From assembly GCF_001598335.1 (NCBI RefSeq), contig NZ_BCYT01000010.1, positions 32,052 to 96,051 of the forward strand: a DNA stretch of 64,000 nucleotides, in the 5' to 3' direction. The position numbers and the translations under genes are program-made. Positions 27,998 to 38,228 of this stretch are shown in pieces; positions within the stretch are counted from its first letter, which is position 1, and every line of letters begins with the position of its first letter. This stretch comes from Sphingobium abikonense NBRC 16140. Its GTDB lineage: Bacteria > Pseudomonadota > Alphaproteobacteria > Sphingomonadales > Sphingomonadaceae. The notes under the pieces were generated by a model. The model was given only the letters and a program-made list of their open reading frames with translations, was not told where the DNA came from and ran no database searches.

Positions 27998-30214
27998 ATG
28001 ACGTCAGTTCAGCCTAACCCCGTCCCGGCAGACCTTGATCCGGGGCAGATGCTCTCGCAAGGCCAGACTCAATTCTTCATTCCCGCCACAGCCTCGCTGG
28101 CGGAGAGGCGGCCCCGTACGCTCAAACATGGTGAAAGTTTCGCCGTCTTCGATCACAGCGGCGACGCCATTGCTGGGCCGGGCAGTCCGGAAGGCCTCTA
28201 TTATCGCGACACGAGGCACCTGTCGCATCTCTATCTGACGATCAATGGTCTGCGCCCGATCCTGCTCAGTTCGGCCGTCCGCGACGACAACACGATGCTG
28301 ACCTGCGACCTCACCAACCCGGACTTTTTCGATGAGGACGGGCGCGTCACGGTGGAACATGACCTTATCCATCTGCGGCGAACGCGCTTCTTGTGGCGGG
28401 GCGCCGTTTATGAGCGGGTGACGGTGCGGAATTTCGATGCGGAGGATCGCGATATCCGGATCGATGTGAGCTTTGCGGCGGACTTTGCCGACCTATTCGA
28501 AATTCGCGGCATGACCCGCAAGCAAAGAGGCACAGCGCACGCGCCCGACGTTGCCGATGCCCAGGTACGGCTATCCTATGTCGGCTTGGATGACGTAGAG
28601 CGCTTCACGCATATTCAATTCGAACCCGTGCCCGATGAATTGACTTCGGCGAACGCGCGGTTCGACATGACCGTTCCGGCGGGCAAGCGCTGCACCCTGT
28701 TCATGCGCATCTGCAGCAATGCGGCCGAGCCTTCGCAAAGCCTGCCGTTCGAATATCTCGCGACCTTGCGAGAGGCGATGCAGGGCGCGAAACAGGCGCG
28801 GAAGCGCAGCGGAACCCTGCGTTCGTCCAATGCTCTGTTCAACGAAGTCGCGGGCCGCTCCGTTTCCGACATTGCCATGTTGTCCACGGACACGGACTAT
28901 GGCCCGTATCCTTATGCCGGCATCCCCTGGTTCAGCACGGTTTTTGGCCGTGACGCCATCATAACCGCGCTGCAGATGCTCTGGCTCGATCCGGCGCTGG
29001 CGCGCGGCGTGCTGGGTTATCTGGCCGCGCATCAGGCAACAAGTTTCGACCCTGCGGCGGATGCTGAACCCGGCAAGATCCTCCACGAAGTGCGGCGTGG
29101 CGAAATGGCCGAACTGGGCGAGGTTCCGTTTCGCCATTATTATGGCAGCATCGATTCAACTCCGCTCTTCGTCATGCTGACCGGCGCCTATCTGGAACGC
29201 ACGGGCGACATCGGCTTCCTGCGCGGCATTCTGCCGCAGGTCGAAGCAGCGTTGGCGTGGATCGATGACCATGGCGACAGGGACGGGGACGGCTTCGTCG
29301 AATATGGGCGGCTGACCGATCAGGGCTTGCAAAACCAGGGCTGGAAAGACAGCCATGATTCCGTCTTCCATGCCGATGGCGCGATCGCGCGCGGGCCAAT
29401 CGCGCTTGCCGAGGTTCAGGCCTATGTCTTTGGCGCCTGGCGGGCCGCCGCTGATCTGTTTGAAGCCACTGGCGACATGGTTCGCGCCACGGGCTATCGC
29501 GCCCGCGCCGAGGACCTTCGGCATCGGTTTGACGCGGCCTTTTTCGACGCGAAGCTCAATAGCTATGTGTTGGCGCTAGATGGCGAAAAGCGACCCTGCC
29601 GCGTGCGCGCATCCAATGCGGGCCATGTTCTCTATACCGGCCTGGCGCTGAATGAACGCGCCGCAAATGTCGTTTCGACCTTGATGGCGCCGGCGTCCTT
29701 TTCCGGTTGGGGCGTCAGGACGGTCGCATCTACCGAAGCACGATATAATCCCATGAGCTATCATAACGGGTCGATCTGGCCGCATGACAACGCGCTGATT
29801 GCGGCCGGCTTTTCGCGCTATGGCTTCCGGCGGGAGGCGGCCCGCATTTTCGAAGGAATGTTCAGCGCGGCGACCTATGTCGACCTCATGCGCTTGCCCG
29901 AACTCTTTTGCGGTTTCCCCCGGCGTCGGTCGCAAGGGCCAACATTCTATCCCGTCGCATGCAGTCCGCAGGCTTGGTCGGCCGCGACGCCCTTGTCGCT
30001 GGTCCAATCCTGCCTTGGCCTGGGTTTTGACGTGCAGAAAGAGGAGATTTGCCTGCGCGAACCGATCATGCCAGCCTTTCTCCAGCAATTGACGGTGCGG
30101 GGTTTGCAGATTGGTGCGAGTGCGGTCGACATCGGCTTCGATCGCATGGAGGATAAGGTGGTGGTCCGTCCGCTCGGGCGGTCGGGTAGCGCGCGGATCG
30201 TTACCATCGCCTGA
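27998..30214 (+). CDS. Amylo-alpha-1,6-glucosidase/glycogen-debranching-type protein
   Basis: 738 residues. The N-terminal debranching-enzyme domain (about 30-260) has ESFAVFDHSGDA and GLYYRDTRHLSHL. The (alpha/alpha)6 barrel (about 290-700) has AGIPWFSTVFGRDAIITALQ in shortened form (PWFSTVFGRD), GWKDSHDS, SNAGHVLYTG and YHNGSIWPHDNALI, the usual active-site walls of GH133/GH15-like debranching enzymes. Its substrate is probably an alpha-1,6 branch or a small alpha-glucoside. It is cytoplasmic (no signal peptide). It is coupled to the GT4 gene upstream (10-bp gap) and converges on the VOC gene with 24 bp between. Confidence 0.88.
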   Translation: MTSVQPNPVPADLDPGQMLSQGQTQFFIPATASLAERRPRTLKHGESFAVFDHSGDAIAGPGSPEGLYYRDTRHLSHLYLTINGLRPILLSSAVRDDNTMLTCDLTNPDFFDEDGRVTVEHDLIHLRRTRFLWRGAVYERVTVRNFDAEDRDIRIDVSFAADFADLFEIRGMTRKQRGTAHAPDVADAQVRLSYVGLDDVERFTHIQFEPVPDELTSANARFDMTVPAGKRCTLFMRICSNAAEPSQSLPFEYLATLREAMQGAKQARKRSGTLRSSNALFNEVAGRSVSDIAMLSTDTDYGPYPYAGIPWFSTVFGRDAIITALQMLWLDPALARGVLGYLAAHQATSFDPAADAEPGKILHEVRRGEMAELGEVPFRHYYGSIDSTPLFVMLTGAYLERTGDIGFLRGILPQVEAALAWIDDHGDRDGDGFVEYGRLTDQGLQNQGWKDSHDSVFHADGAIARGPIALAEVQAYVFGAWRAAADLFEATGDMVRATGYRARAEDLRHRFDAAFFDAKLNSYVLALDGEKRPCRVRASNAGHVLYTGLALNERAANVVSTLMAPASFSGWGVRTVASTEARYNPMSYHNGSIWPHDNALIAAGFSRYGFRREAARIFEGMFSAATYVDLMRLPELFCGFPRRRSQGPTFYPVACSPQAWSAATPLSLVQSCLGLGFDVQKEEICLREPIMPAFLQQLTVRGLQIGASAVDIGFDRMEDKVVVRPLGRSGSARIVTIA

Positions 30215-30238
30215 CAGGCGACGGTCCGCCAGTAGCGC

Positions 30239-30622
30239 TCAGCTTTCGTACAATTCCAGCGGCAATCCGTCGGGATCGCTGAAAAAGGTGAAACGCTGCC
30301 CGGAATATTCGTCCACCCGAACGGGCTCGCACCTCACGCCATGGTCGGCCAGGCGCGCGATCTCCGCGTTCAGATCGTCAACGGAAAAGGACAGATGGCG
30401 TAGCCCGCGCGCCTCCGGCCGGGTGAGTCGTTCAGGCGGGGAAGGGAAGGAGAATAATTCTATCTGCGCGTTCCCGGCGTCGAGGTCGCATTTCCAACTG
30501 TCACGCGCCGCCCGATAGACTTCGCGCACAATCGGCAAGCCCAGCACCTCGTGATAGAAGGTGCGCGACCGCGCATAGTCCGATCCGATGATCGCGATGT
30601 GATGGACGCCGCGCAAGGCCAC
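30239..30622 (-). CDS. VOC-family (glyoxalase-like) protein
   Basis: 127 residues, two beta-alpha-beta-beta-beta units. Expected metal-site positions are present: His in GVHHIAII, Glu in IELFSFPSP, His in GLRHLSFSVDD and Glu in LPLELYE. It most resembles the YaeR/GloA2-like group of vicinal oxygen chelate proteins, whose substrates are mostly unknown. It begins 3 bp after the ilvD stop and is probably co-transcribed with ilvD from its promoter. No pathway link between the two is evident. Confidence 0.87.
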   Translation of the reverse strand: MALRGVHHIAIIGSDYARSRTFYHEVLGLPIVREVYRAARDSWKCDLDAGNAQIELFSFPSPPERLTRPEARGLRHLSFSVDDLNAEIARLADHGVRCEPVRVDEYSGQRFTFFSDPDGLPLELYES

Positions 30623-30625
30623 GGG

Positions 30626-32476
30626 TCAACGCTCGATCTGGCTGACGTCGCGCACGGCGCCCTTGGCCGCGTTGGTGGTCATCGCGGCATAGGCGCGCAG
30701 CGCTGGCGAGACTTCCCGCTTCCGGCCAAAGGGCTTCCATGCCTTCGCGCCGCGCGCCTCCATTTCGGCGCGGCGCTCCGCCAATATCGCGTCGTCTAGG
30801 TCGACCTTGATCACACGGGCAGGAATGTCGATGACGATGGGATCACCCGTCTGCACCAGCGCGATAAGGCCGCCTTCGGCCGCTTCGGGCGAGACATGGC
30901 CGATCGACAGTCCCGATGTGCCACCCGAAAAACGTCCATCGGTGATGAGCGCGCAGGCCTTGCCCAGGCCTTTCGACTTCAAATAGCTGGTAGGGTACAG
31001 CATTTCCTGCATGCCGGGGCCACCCCTTGGCCCTTCATAGCGGATGACGACGACGTCGCCTTCCTTGACTTCATTGCCCAATATGCCCGCGACCGCCGCA
31101 TCCTGGCTTTCATAGACGCGCGCCGTGCCGTGGAAGATGAGGATGCTTTCGTCCACGCCGGCGGTCTTGACGATGCAGCCTTCGGGCGCGAGGTTTCCGA
31201 ACAGGACGGCAAGGCCGCCATCCTTGGAAAAGGCATGCTCGGCGGAGCGGATCACGCCCTGTTCGCGGTCGGTGTCCAGCTCTTCCCACCGCATCGATTG
31301 GCTGAACGCCACCTGGGTCGGCACGCCGCCGGGCGCGGCGCGATAGAAGTTGCGCACCTCTTCGCTATTGCTGCGGCCAATGTCCCAACGGGCGAGCGCG
31401 TCCGCCATCGTGCGGCTGTGCACCGTGGGAAGCGATGCGTCGATCAGCCCGGCGCGCTCCAATTCACCCAAAATCGCCATGATCCCGCCAGCGCGATGGA
31501 CATCTTCCATATGCACGTCATTCTTGGCGGGCGCGACCTTGCACAGGCATGGCACGCGGCGGGACAGGCGATCAATATCCGCCATGGTGAAGTCCACGCC
31601 GCCTTCATAAGCGGCCGCCAGCAGATGCAACACCGTGTTGGACGATCCGCCCATGGCGATGTCCAGGCTCATGGCATTTTCGAACGCGGCATAGCTGGCG
31701 ATGGAGCGGGGGAGGACGCTGTCGTCGTCCTGCTCATAATAGCGCCGCGTGATATCGACGATCAGATGCCCGGCTTCGCGGAATAGGCGCTCGCGGTCAG
31801 CGTGCGTGGCCAGCGTCGATCCGTTGCCGGGCAATGACAGGCCCAGGGCTTCGGTCAGGCAATTCATCGAATTGGCGGTGAACATGCCCGAACAGCTGCC
31901 GCATGTGGGGCAGGCGGAGCGCTCGATGGTCTGCACTTCCTCGTCCGTGTAGCTTTCATCGGCCGCGACGACCATGGCATCGACCAGGTCCAGCGCAACC
32001 TTCTTGCCGCGCACGACCGTCTTGCCGGCTTCCATCGGCCCGCCCGACACGAACACGACGGGAATGTTGAGCCGCATCGCGGCCATCAGCATGCCGGGCG
32101 TAATCTTGTCGCAATTGGAAATGCACACGATCGCGTCGGCGCAGTGGGCATTGACCATATATTCGACGCTGTCGGCAATCAGGTCGCGGCTTGGCAGCGA
32201 ATAGAGCATGCCGCCATGACCCATCGCGATGCCGTCATCAACCGCGATCGTGTTGAACTCCTTGGCGACGCCGCCAGCGGCTTCGATCTCGCGTGCGACC
32301 AGTTGGCCCAGGTCTTTCAAATGCACGTGGCCCGGCACGAACTGGGTAAAACTATTGGCAATGGCGATGATCGGCTTGCCGAAATCCTCGTCCTTCATGC
32401 CCGTCGCGCGCCAGAGGCCACGCGCGCCCGCCATGTTGCGGCCATGGGTGGTGGTGCGGGAACGATAGGCAGGCAT
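30626..32476 (-). CDS. ilvD: Dihydroxy-acid dehydratase
   Basis: 616 residues, full length. It dehydrates 2,3-dihydroxy-isovalerate and 2,3-dihydroxy-3-methylvalerate to the keto acids that precede valine and isoleucine. Cluster-ligand cysteines occur in [12 protein letters not shown] and [18 protein letters not shown], the standard [Fe-S] motifs of the IlvD/Edd family. The N-terminus [20 protein letters not shown] is typical of IlvD, and GRFSGGTSG near residue 520 distinguishes IlvD from Edd. AAGGA lies about 9 nt upstream of the ATG at 32476. Because the sugar genes nearby could suggest a sugar-acid dehydratase, note that the N-terminal region favours IlvD. Confidence 0.95.
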   Translation of the reverse strand: MPAYRSRTTTHGRNMAGARGLWRATGMKDEDFGKPIIAIANSFTQFVPGHVHLKDLGQLVAREIEAAGGVAKEFNTIAVDDGIAMGHGGMLYSLPSRDLIADSVEYMVNAHCADAIVCISNCDKITPGMLMAAMRLNIPVVFVSGGPMEAGKTVVRGKKVALDLVDAMVVAADESYTDEEVQTIERSACPTCGSCSGMFTANSMNCLTEALGLSLPGNGSTLATHADRERLFREAGHLIVDITRRYYEQDDDSVLPRSIASYAAFENAMSLDIAMGGSSNTVLHLLAAAYEGGVDFTMADIDRLSRRVPCLCKVAPAKNDVHMEDVHRAGGIMAILGELERAGLIDASLPTVHSRTMADALARWDIGRSNSEEVRNFYRAAPGGVPTQVAFSQSMRWEELDTDREQGVIRSAEHAFSKDGGLAVLFGNLAPEGCIVKTAGVDESILIFHGTARVYESQDAAVAGILGNEVKEGDVVVIRYEGPRGGPGMQEMLYPTSYLKSKGLGKACALITDGRFSGGTSGLSIGHVSPEAAEGGLIALVQTGDPIVIDIPARVIKVDLDDAILAERRAEMEARGAKAWKPFGRKREVSPALRAYAAMTTNAAKGAVRDVSQIER

Positions 32477-32611
32477 GATTCAGGGTCCTTTAGCGGGGAG
32501 AGGCGGCTCCTCTACCGGCTGGGCCGTCATATTGAAACAAATTATTCCTTTTTACTGGCGCAGGCGTCATTTTCTTGCCGACAGCGGTGCCTGCAAAATG
32601 GGGGAAAGGGG

Positions 32612-32669
32612 GCCGCCGGACCAGCGTGCAGTCCAACCCGGCGGCGGGGGAACCGGCCTTCAAGGCCGG
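32612..32669 (-). terminator. Stem-loops after the GH97 gene
   Basis: A compact perfect stem CCGGCCTT (32653-32660) / AAGGCCGG (32662-32669) sits 8 bp past the GH97 stop. A second inverted repeat follows on the minus strand: GCCGCCGG (32612-32619) / CCGGCGGC (32638-32645). Together they probably end the alpha-glucan operon. The rest of 32477-32611 is the ilvD leader; no promoter is clear. Confidence 0.55.
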
Positions 32670-32676
32670 AAGCCGA

Positions 32677-34746
32677 TTATCGTTGCGGGGTCAGGCGGAT
32701 CGCTGCGCCGCCGCCGGGAGCCAGCCACAGGTCATAGCGGTCGCCCTTGCGGATCGTTCTCGTTTCATAGGCGATGCGATGGCGCGCTTCCGTCAGATAG
32801 GTCGCGCCGTCTCCATCCTTGTAAATGGTGGCGGTATAGGCTCTGCCGGGTTCGAGTTGATCGAAAGTAAGCGGTACGGTTCGCGCGGTCGCGTCGTTGA
32901 CGCCCCCGACATACCAGTCATCACTGTTGCGGTCCTTGCGCGCGAAGATCGCATAATCGCCGACTTCGCCTGCGACCAGATGGCTTTCCGACCAGTCCGC
33001 CGGCACCTGGCGGATGAACGCCAGCTCCTTGGGGTATTGGGCCAATGTCTCGATGAAATCGGCCGCCATCTGGATCGGCGAATAAAGGGCGAGATACAGG
33101 CCCAATTGCTTGGCCAAAGTGGAGGCGAGCGGCGCTTTTTGCGCGCCCTCCAGGCTCAGAACGCCCGGCGTGAAGTCCATCGGCCCCGACAGCATCCGGG
33201 TATAGACAAGGGTCGGTTCATGATCCGGCCCGTTGGCGAAGGCGCCCCAGGCATTATATTCCATACCGCGCGCACCTTCGCGTCCGACCCAATTGGGGTA
33301 GGTGCGACGCAGGCCCGTATCCTTGATGGGTTCATGCGCATTGACCGCGACATGATTGCGCGCGGCGGTTTCGACGACTTTCAGGTGATGCTGCGCCATA
33401 CGCTGGCCGTCATGCCATTCCATGCGCGTTTCACCCGGAGCATCGCCCGGCGCAATGATGCCGCCTGCGTCGGCTACATAGCCGGTCTTGACGACATCGA
33501 CGCCCAACCGTCCATATAGCGCCATCGCATCATCCAGTTGCGCCTCATAATTGGCGATGTTGCCGCCGGTTTCATGATGCCCGATCAATCGGACGCCTTT
33601 CTGCCTGGCATAGGCCGCGAGGGCGGGCAGGTCGAAATCGGGCGTCGCCTGCGTATAGCTGAAATCATCGCCATGGCCGAACCAGTCGCCATTCCAGCCC
33701 TTGTCCCACCCTTCGACCAGCACGCCGCGAAAGCCGTTTTTCGCGGCGAAATCGATATATTGCTTGGTCCGTTCGGTAGTGGCGCCGTGCTTGGGGCCTT
33801 CTGCCCAGGACCAGTCGCCCCTTATCATCCCCCACCAAATGCCGATATATTTGGCCGGGGTGAACCAGTTGACATCGCCCAGCTTGTTGGGTTCGTTGAG
33901 GTTGAGTTCCAGGTCATTTTCGACCAGCCCCGCCGCATCGTCGGCAATGCGGATGGTGCGCCACGGCGTGTTGAAGGGCAGGTCGCGCGTCACGCGCGCC
34001 GCCTGCGACGACGGGGCAAGCGTGGTGCGGAATTTACGGCCGTCCGCGCGTTTCAGCCAATAGCCCGCATAATCGACCAGCGCCGCCTCGTGAAAACTCA
34101 GATGCGTGCCGTCGGCCAGTCGCATGGTGATCGGCGTATGCGCAGTGGAAACCGCGTCGATCGGGGTCTTCTGGTACACCTGTTCGTAGCGGTTCCATTC
34201 GCCGCCGGGTATCCACCAGGCCGTCCCTTCCGGCGCGATGTCGAACTCGGTCGTCTCGTCGGCGATGCGCATCGTCTTGAGGCCGGGCTGCTCAGGCAAT
34301 TCATAGCGAAAGCCCACGCCGTCATCGAACAGGCGGAACCGCACATTCATCAGCCGCGCGCCCTGCACATCGGACTGCTTGAAGCGGACCAGCAGCTCAT
34401 TATGATTGTCGGTGACGAACCGACGCTCGCCCCAGGGTTGCTCCCAGCGATCCTTGCCGCTGCCTTTTTCAGACCCTGCAATGGCAAAGCCGCGCACCAT
34501 GTTGAGCCCGTCGGTCAGGATGAAGCCCAGTTTCGACGGCGCGATCAGCAGCTTGCCCTTACGCGAAAGCGACCAGACGGGCCTGCTGTCATTGTCGGTG
34601 GACACTGTGAGCGCGATGCTGCCATCGGGCGAGGTCGCGGTCACAGAAGGCCGGCTGTCCTGCGCCGATACCGGGAATGCCACGGCCATTGGCAGGGCGA
34701 GCGCGCAGGCGCGCAATGTCATCGTCAACACGGAACTCATTTTCAT
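32677..34746 (-). CDS. GH97 family glycoside hydrolase (SusB-like alpha-glucosidase)
   Basis: 689 residues from ATG 34746, overlapping the alpha-glucosidase stop by 4 nt. A signal peptide lies at about 1-28 (ends FPVSAQ), so the enzyme is periplasmic. The N-terminal beta-sandwich (about 30-290) has DGVGFRYELP and WWIPGGEWNRYE. The TIM barrel contains IWWGMIRGDWSWAEG, GVLVEGWDKGWNGDWFG, GHHETGGNIANYE, NAHEPIKDTGLRRTYPNW and GREGARGMEYNAWG. The two Glu-bearing segments (NAHEP, GREGARGME) match the Glu-based inverting alpha-glucoside hydrolases such as SusB, rather than the Asp-based alpha-galactosidase branch. It releases glucose from maltodextrins delivered by the TBDR. Confidence 0.93.
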   Translation of the reverse strand: MKMSSVLTMTLRACALALPMAVAFPVSAQDSRPSVTATSPDGSIALTVSTDNDSRPVWSLSRKGKLLIAPSKLGFILTDGLNMVRGFAIAGSEKGSGKDRWEQPWGERRFVTDNHNELLVRFKQSDVQGARLMNVRFRLFDDGVGFRYELPEQPGLKTMRIADETTEFDIAPEGTAWWIPGGEWNRYEQVYQKTPIDAVSTAHTPITMRLADGTHLSFHEAALVDYAGYWLKRADGRKFRTTLAPSSQAARVTRDLPFNTPWRTIRIADDAAGLVENDLELNLNEPNKLGDVNWFTPAKYIGIWWGMIRGDWSWAEGPKHGATTERTKQYIDFAAKNGFRGVLVEGWDKGWNGDWFGHGDDFSYTQATPDFDLPALAAYARQKGVRLIGHHETGGNIANYEAQLDDAMALYGRLGVDVVKTGYVADAGGIIAPGDAPGETRMEWHDGQRMAQHHLKVVETAARNHVAVNAHEPIKDTGLRRTYPNWVGREGARGMEYNAWGAFANGPDHEPTLVYTRMLSGPMDFTPGVLSLEGAQKAPLASTLAKQLGLYLALYSPIQMAADFIETLAQYPKELAFIRQVPADWSESHLVAGEVGDYAIFARKDRNSDDWYVGGVNDATARTVPLTFDQLEPGRAYTATIYKDGDGATYLTEARHRIAYETRTIRKGDRYDLWLAPGGGAAIRLTPQR

Positions 34747-36350
34747 TCCTCGATCAGCAAGGCGCCATAAGCAGGCAGGATGCCTGGCGCGGCGTCGTTG
34801 ATGGTGCACAGTAGATGATTGGAAGCGGCGATCTGATCCGGCCACGGCACCGGCTGATTTGACAGGTTGAACAGGCACAGGGTGGACTGTCCATCCGCTG
34901 TCCGGCGAAACGCCAACGTGCGATCATCGGCGATCAGGATGTCGAGCGCACCATGATGCAGCGCCGGATTGGCCCTGCGCAACGCCAGCAAATGGCGGGT
35001 GAGGTTCATCAGCGACGCAGGATCGGCGTCCTGTGAATCGACCGCCAGTGCCAGATGATCGTCGCCATGGGGGAGCCAGGGTTCACTGTTGGAAAAGCCC
35101 GCCTGTGCCGCACTCGCGCTCCAGGGGATCGGCGTGCGCGCGCCGTCGCGCGACAGTGTCAGCGGCCAGTTGGCGATCGCTTCGGGGTCTTGTAGCCGCT
35201 CGAATGGAATATCGACCTGGGTCAGGCCCAGTTCTTCGCCCTGATACAGGATGGCATTGCCGCGCAGCGCGATCAGCAGCGCCATCTTCAATCGGGCGAA
35301 GGCGGCGCGATCCTCCGGCGCGCACCAGCGCGACAGGGCGCGGGGCGCATCATGATTTTCAAAAGCCCAGCTTGGCCAGCCGGTGCCGGGCTCATCAGGC
35401 CAGCGCTCGATCGTGTCCTTGACCAGAGCGGGCGTCAGCCTGTCGGCATAGAGGAAATTAAAGCCATAGGCGCTGTTCAGGCGCTTGTCCCCGGCGGTAT
35501 AGGCCTTCATCTCCTTTTCCGCGAGGTCGCCGCCCACTTCCGCCATGGTGAAGACCGCCCCATAGTCGTCGCACAGGGTCCGGATGCGCTCGACAAAGCC
35601 GACGACGTCGGGATGCGACTGGTTATAGCGCCGGATCTGGAAATCAAATGGCCGGGTGCGCGGCTTGCCATCGTGGGGCGCCGGCGGATTGTCGCGCAAC
35701 CGCGGGTCGTGCATCGAATGGTTGAGCGCGTCGAGACGGAAACCGTCGACGCCCCGGTCCAGCCAGAATCGCATGGCGGCCAGCAGCGCATCCTGCACCG
35801 CGCGATTATGCACGTTGAGCTGCGGCTGGCTGGAAAGGAACTGGTGCATATAATATTGGCCGCGCCGCGCGTCCCATGTCCAGGCCGGCCCGCCAAAGAC
35901 GGACTGCCAGTTATTGGGCGGCGTACCGTCGGCCTTGGGATCGGCCCAGACATACCAGTCGGCCTTGTCGCCCGATCGGCTGGCGCGGCTGTCGACGAAC
36001 CAGTCATGCAGGTCGGACGTATGCGCATAGACCTGATCGATCGTGACCTTGAGGCCTAGCTCATGCGCCCGCGCCACCAGTGCATCGAAATCGGCCAACG
36101 TGCCAAAGATCGGGTCGACTCCGCAATAGTCGGCGATGTCGTATCCAAAGTCGCGCATAGGCGACGTGAAGAAGGGCGAAATCCAGATGGCGTCCGCGCC
36201 CAAGCTGGCGACATGCTCGAGCCGCTGGGTGATGCCGGCCAGATCGCCGATGCCGTCGCCATTGCTGTCCTGAAAACTGCGCGGATAAATCTGGTAGATG
36301 ACGGCGCCTTTCCACCAGGGCAGGTCGGTCGCACGCGGATCAGGGGTCAT
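34743..36350 (-). CDS. Cytoplasmic GH13 alpha-glucosidase
   Basis: 535 residues from ATG 36350; GGAA lies 6 nt upstream. No signal peptide. The GH13 barrel starts WWKGAVIYQIYPRSFQDSNG (the sequence typical of alpha-glucosidases). The conserved regions are DQVYAHTSDLHDW, GFRLDALNHS (nucleophile Asp near 205), FTMAEVGGD (acid/base Glu near 276) and FENHDAPRALSRW. The HTSD pattern in region I and the AEVG region III fit the oligo-1,6/alpha-glucosidase subfamily seen in alphaproteobacteria (GH13_23-like). It would hydrolyse maltose and short maltodextrins. It is between the secreted amylase gene (18 bp) and GH97 (4-nt overlap), all one operon. Confidence 0.93.
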   Translation of the reverse strand: MTPDPRATDLPWWKGAVIYQIYPRSFQDSNGDGIGDLAGITQRLEHVASLGADAIWISPFFTSPMRDFGYDIADYCGVDPIFGTLADFDALVARAHELGLKVTIDQVYAHTSDLHDWFVDSRASRSGDKADWYVWADPKADGTPPNNWQSVFGGPAWTWDARRGQYYMHQFLSSQPQLNVHNRAVQDALLAAMRFWLDRGVDGFRLDALNHSMHDPRLRDNPPAPHDGKPRTRPFDFQIRRYNQSHPDVVGFVERIRTLCDDYGAVFTMAEVGGDLAEKEMKAYTAGDKRLNSAYGFNFLYADRLTPALVKDTIERWPDEPGTGWPSWAFENHDAPRALSRWCAPEDRAAFARLKMALLIALRGNAILYQGEELGLTQVDIPFERLQDPEAIANWPLTLSRDGARTPIPWSASAAQAGFSNSEPWLPHGDDHLALAVDSQDADPASLMNLTRHLLALRRANPALHHGALDILIADDRTLAFRRTADGQSTLCLFNLSNQPVPWPDQIAASNHLLCTINDAAPGILPAYGALLIEE

Positions 36351-36367
36351 GGCATATTCCAAAGCAT

Positions 36368-38194
36368 TCAGGGTTGGGCCGCGCAGACGGCATAGCCAAA
36401 GGCAGGCAGGCGCAGCGTCAGGCTGCCCGGCGCGGTGGCCGTGGCCGGGCATGCGCCCGACAGGCTGGAGAAAGTCCGGCTTTCAGGATCGATGGCAATG
36501 TGCGTCGCGACGGGCGCATCGCTGGTGTTGAAGGCGACCAGGACTTCGCGGCCATTATCGGGGTCGAAGCGCGACACGGCGAAGAGGCCTGGCTTGTCCG
36601 AACTGGCGCGCACCATGGTCGCGCCCCGCGACAGCGCCGGGGTCGCCACCCGCAGACGGGCAAGGCGCGCAATCTCGGCATAAAGTGGATGATCGGTCGT
36701 AAAATTGTCGGCCGCCGTGGTGGCGCTCGTTCCGACCAGCCGGTCCCGATTATATTCGGCAACCTTTGAAGGGAACATATCCTGCCGCGCCTGCTGGTCA
36801 TTGCCGGTGCCGGCAAAGCCTTGCTCGTCGCCATAATAGATGGTCGGGACGCCGCGCAGGGTCAGCAGCATCGCGTGGCCCAGCGTCATACGGGCCAGCT
36901 CCTCCTGGGGCGACATGGCCGGTTTGGCCTCTCGCAGGAAAAAGGCGAAGCGACCGGCATCATGATTGCCTAGGAATGTCGGCAATTGCAGCGCGGCAGC
37001 CTTGCCGCCTTCATACAGCGCATCATCGTCGCTGAGGCGCGCAAGCAAATCGGTGCCGCTCTTGCCGCTTGCCGCATCGACCGCCGCGCGCATGAACGCG
37101 AAATCCAGAACCGCCGGGAAAGCGGCATTGCGGGTCCAGCTCGCCAGCAATGCAGGATCGTAATCGCCGGTCGCGACTTCGCCGAAGATGTGGAAATTTG
37201 GAATGCCCTTGGCGGCGGCATGCGAACGGATGGCAGGAATGAAAGCGCGCCAGAATTCGGGGTTCACATGCTTGGCCGTGTCGATTCGATAGCCATCGAT
37301 CCCGAAGCGGTCGATCCAGCCCTTATAAATGTCGATGAAGCCCGAGACGACGCGCGGATTTTCAGTGGCAAGATCATCGAGGCCGACGAAATCGCCATAT
37401 TGTGCGCTCTCGCCGCGCCAGTCGGTGTCACCCCGATTGTGATAATAGATCGGGTCGTTGAGCCAGGCGGGCACTTTGACCGTCTTCTCACCCTTGGCAA
37501 TAACGGGCGTATAGGCAAAGGACGGGTCCTCAAGCTTTGCCCAATTGGCGGCGCTGGCGTCCTGATCGCCCGCAAATCCCCTGTTGATTGCCAGGCCGGT
37601 CAGCCCGCCTTTACGCGAGAAGGGATAGTCAGCCTTGCTGCGATATAGCGGCGTGCTGCCGGCGCTCTCCCGATAGTGGATGACATCGGCCGTATGATTG
37701 GCGATGATGTCCATATAGACTTTCATGCCGCGCGCATGCGCCGCCTCGACCAGCGCCTTGAAATCGGCGTCGGTGCCAAAATGCGGGTCGACCCGCGTGA
37801 AGTCCGTCACCCAATAGCCGTGATAGCCGGCGCTCTCCTCGCCCGGTCCGCCCTGGACGGGCTTGTTCTTGAAAATCGGCGCCAGCCAGATGGCGGTCGC
37901 GCCCAGTCCCTGAATATAGTCGAGCCGGGCGGTCAGGCCTTTAAGGTCCCCGCCATGATAGAAAGCGCGGGATGTCGGATCATAGCCGGTCTGGAGCGGG
38001 CCGCCGCGCAGCCCGCCCTTGTCGTTGCTCTGATCCCCATTGGCGAACCGGTCGGGCAGGACGAAATAGACGATTTCCTGCTCGGGCGTGCGCGCTCTTA
38101 ATTCGGTAAGCGTGTCCGCGCTGGCCGCCCCGCAGCCCATGGCCGCGATCATCGCGGCGGCTGTCATGTAAAGGGCCGTGGCCGGTCGTCCCAT
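36368..38194 (-). CDS. Secreted GH13 alpha-amylase
   Basis: 608 residues from ATG 38194, with GGGAGA 8 nt upstream; an ATG-proximal longer form from 38215 has no such site. A signal peptide lies at about 1-26 (ends GAASAD). GH13 regions: MDIIANHTADVIHY (region I), GYRIDTAKHV (nucleophile Asp, region II), FHIFGEVATGD (acid/base Glu, region III) and FLGNHDAGRF (transition-state Asp, region IV). The N-terminal GGDLKGLTARLDYIQGLGA is common in amylases of TBDR-linked maltose loci. It breaks starch or maltodextrin in the periplasm or at the surface and follows the TBDR gene, separated by a hairpin. Confidence 0.94.
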   Translation of the reverse strand: MGRPATALYMTAAAMIAAMGCGAASADTLTELRARTPEQEIVYFVLPDRFANGDQSNDKGGLRGGPLQTGYDPTSRAFYHGGDLKGLTARLDYIQGLGATAIWLAPIFKNKPVQGGPGEESAGYHGYWVTDFTRVDPHFGTDADFKALVEAAHARGMKVYMDIIANHTADVIHYRESAGSTPLYRSKADYPFSRKGGLTGLAINRGFAGDQDASAANWAKLEDPSFAYTPVIAKGEKTVKVPAWLNDPIYYHNRGDTDWRGESAQYGDFVGLDDLATENPRVVSGFIDIYKGWIDRFGIDGYRIDTAKHVNPEFWRAFIPAIRSHAAAKGIPNFHIFGEVATGDYDPALLASWTRNAAFPAVLDFAFMRAAVDAASGKSGTDLLARLSDDDALYEGGKAAALQLPTFLGNHDAGRFAFFLREAKPAMSPQEELARMTLGHAMLLTLRGVPTIYYGDEQGFAGTGNDQQARQDMFPSKVAEYNRDRLVGTSATTAADNFTTDHPLYAEIARLARLRVATPALSRGATMVRASSDKPGLFAVSRFDPDNGREVLVAFNTSDAPVATHIAIDPESRTFSSLSGACPATATAPGSLTLRLPAFGYAVCAAQP

Positions 38195-38228
38195 CGGGAA
38201 ATCTCCCTGCTCCAAAAGGCGCCAAGCG

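Noticed and set aside
30626..32476. Reading ilvD as a sugar-acid dehydratase of the glucan locus
   Set aside because: N-terminal and GRFSGGTSG segments are those of dihydroxy-acid dehydratase, and it lies outside the operon behind terminator stems.
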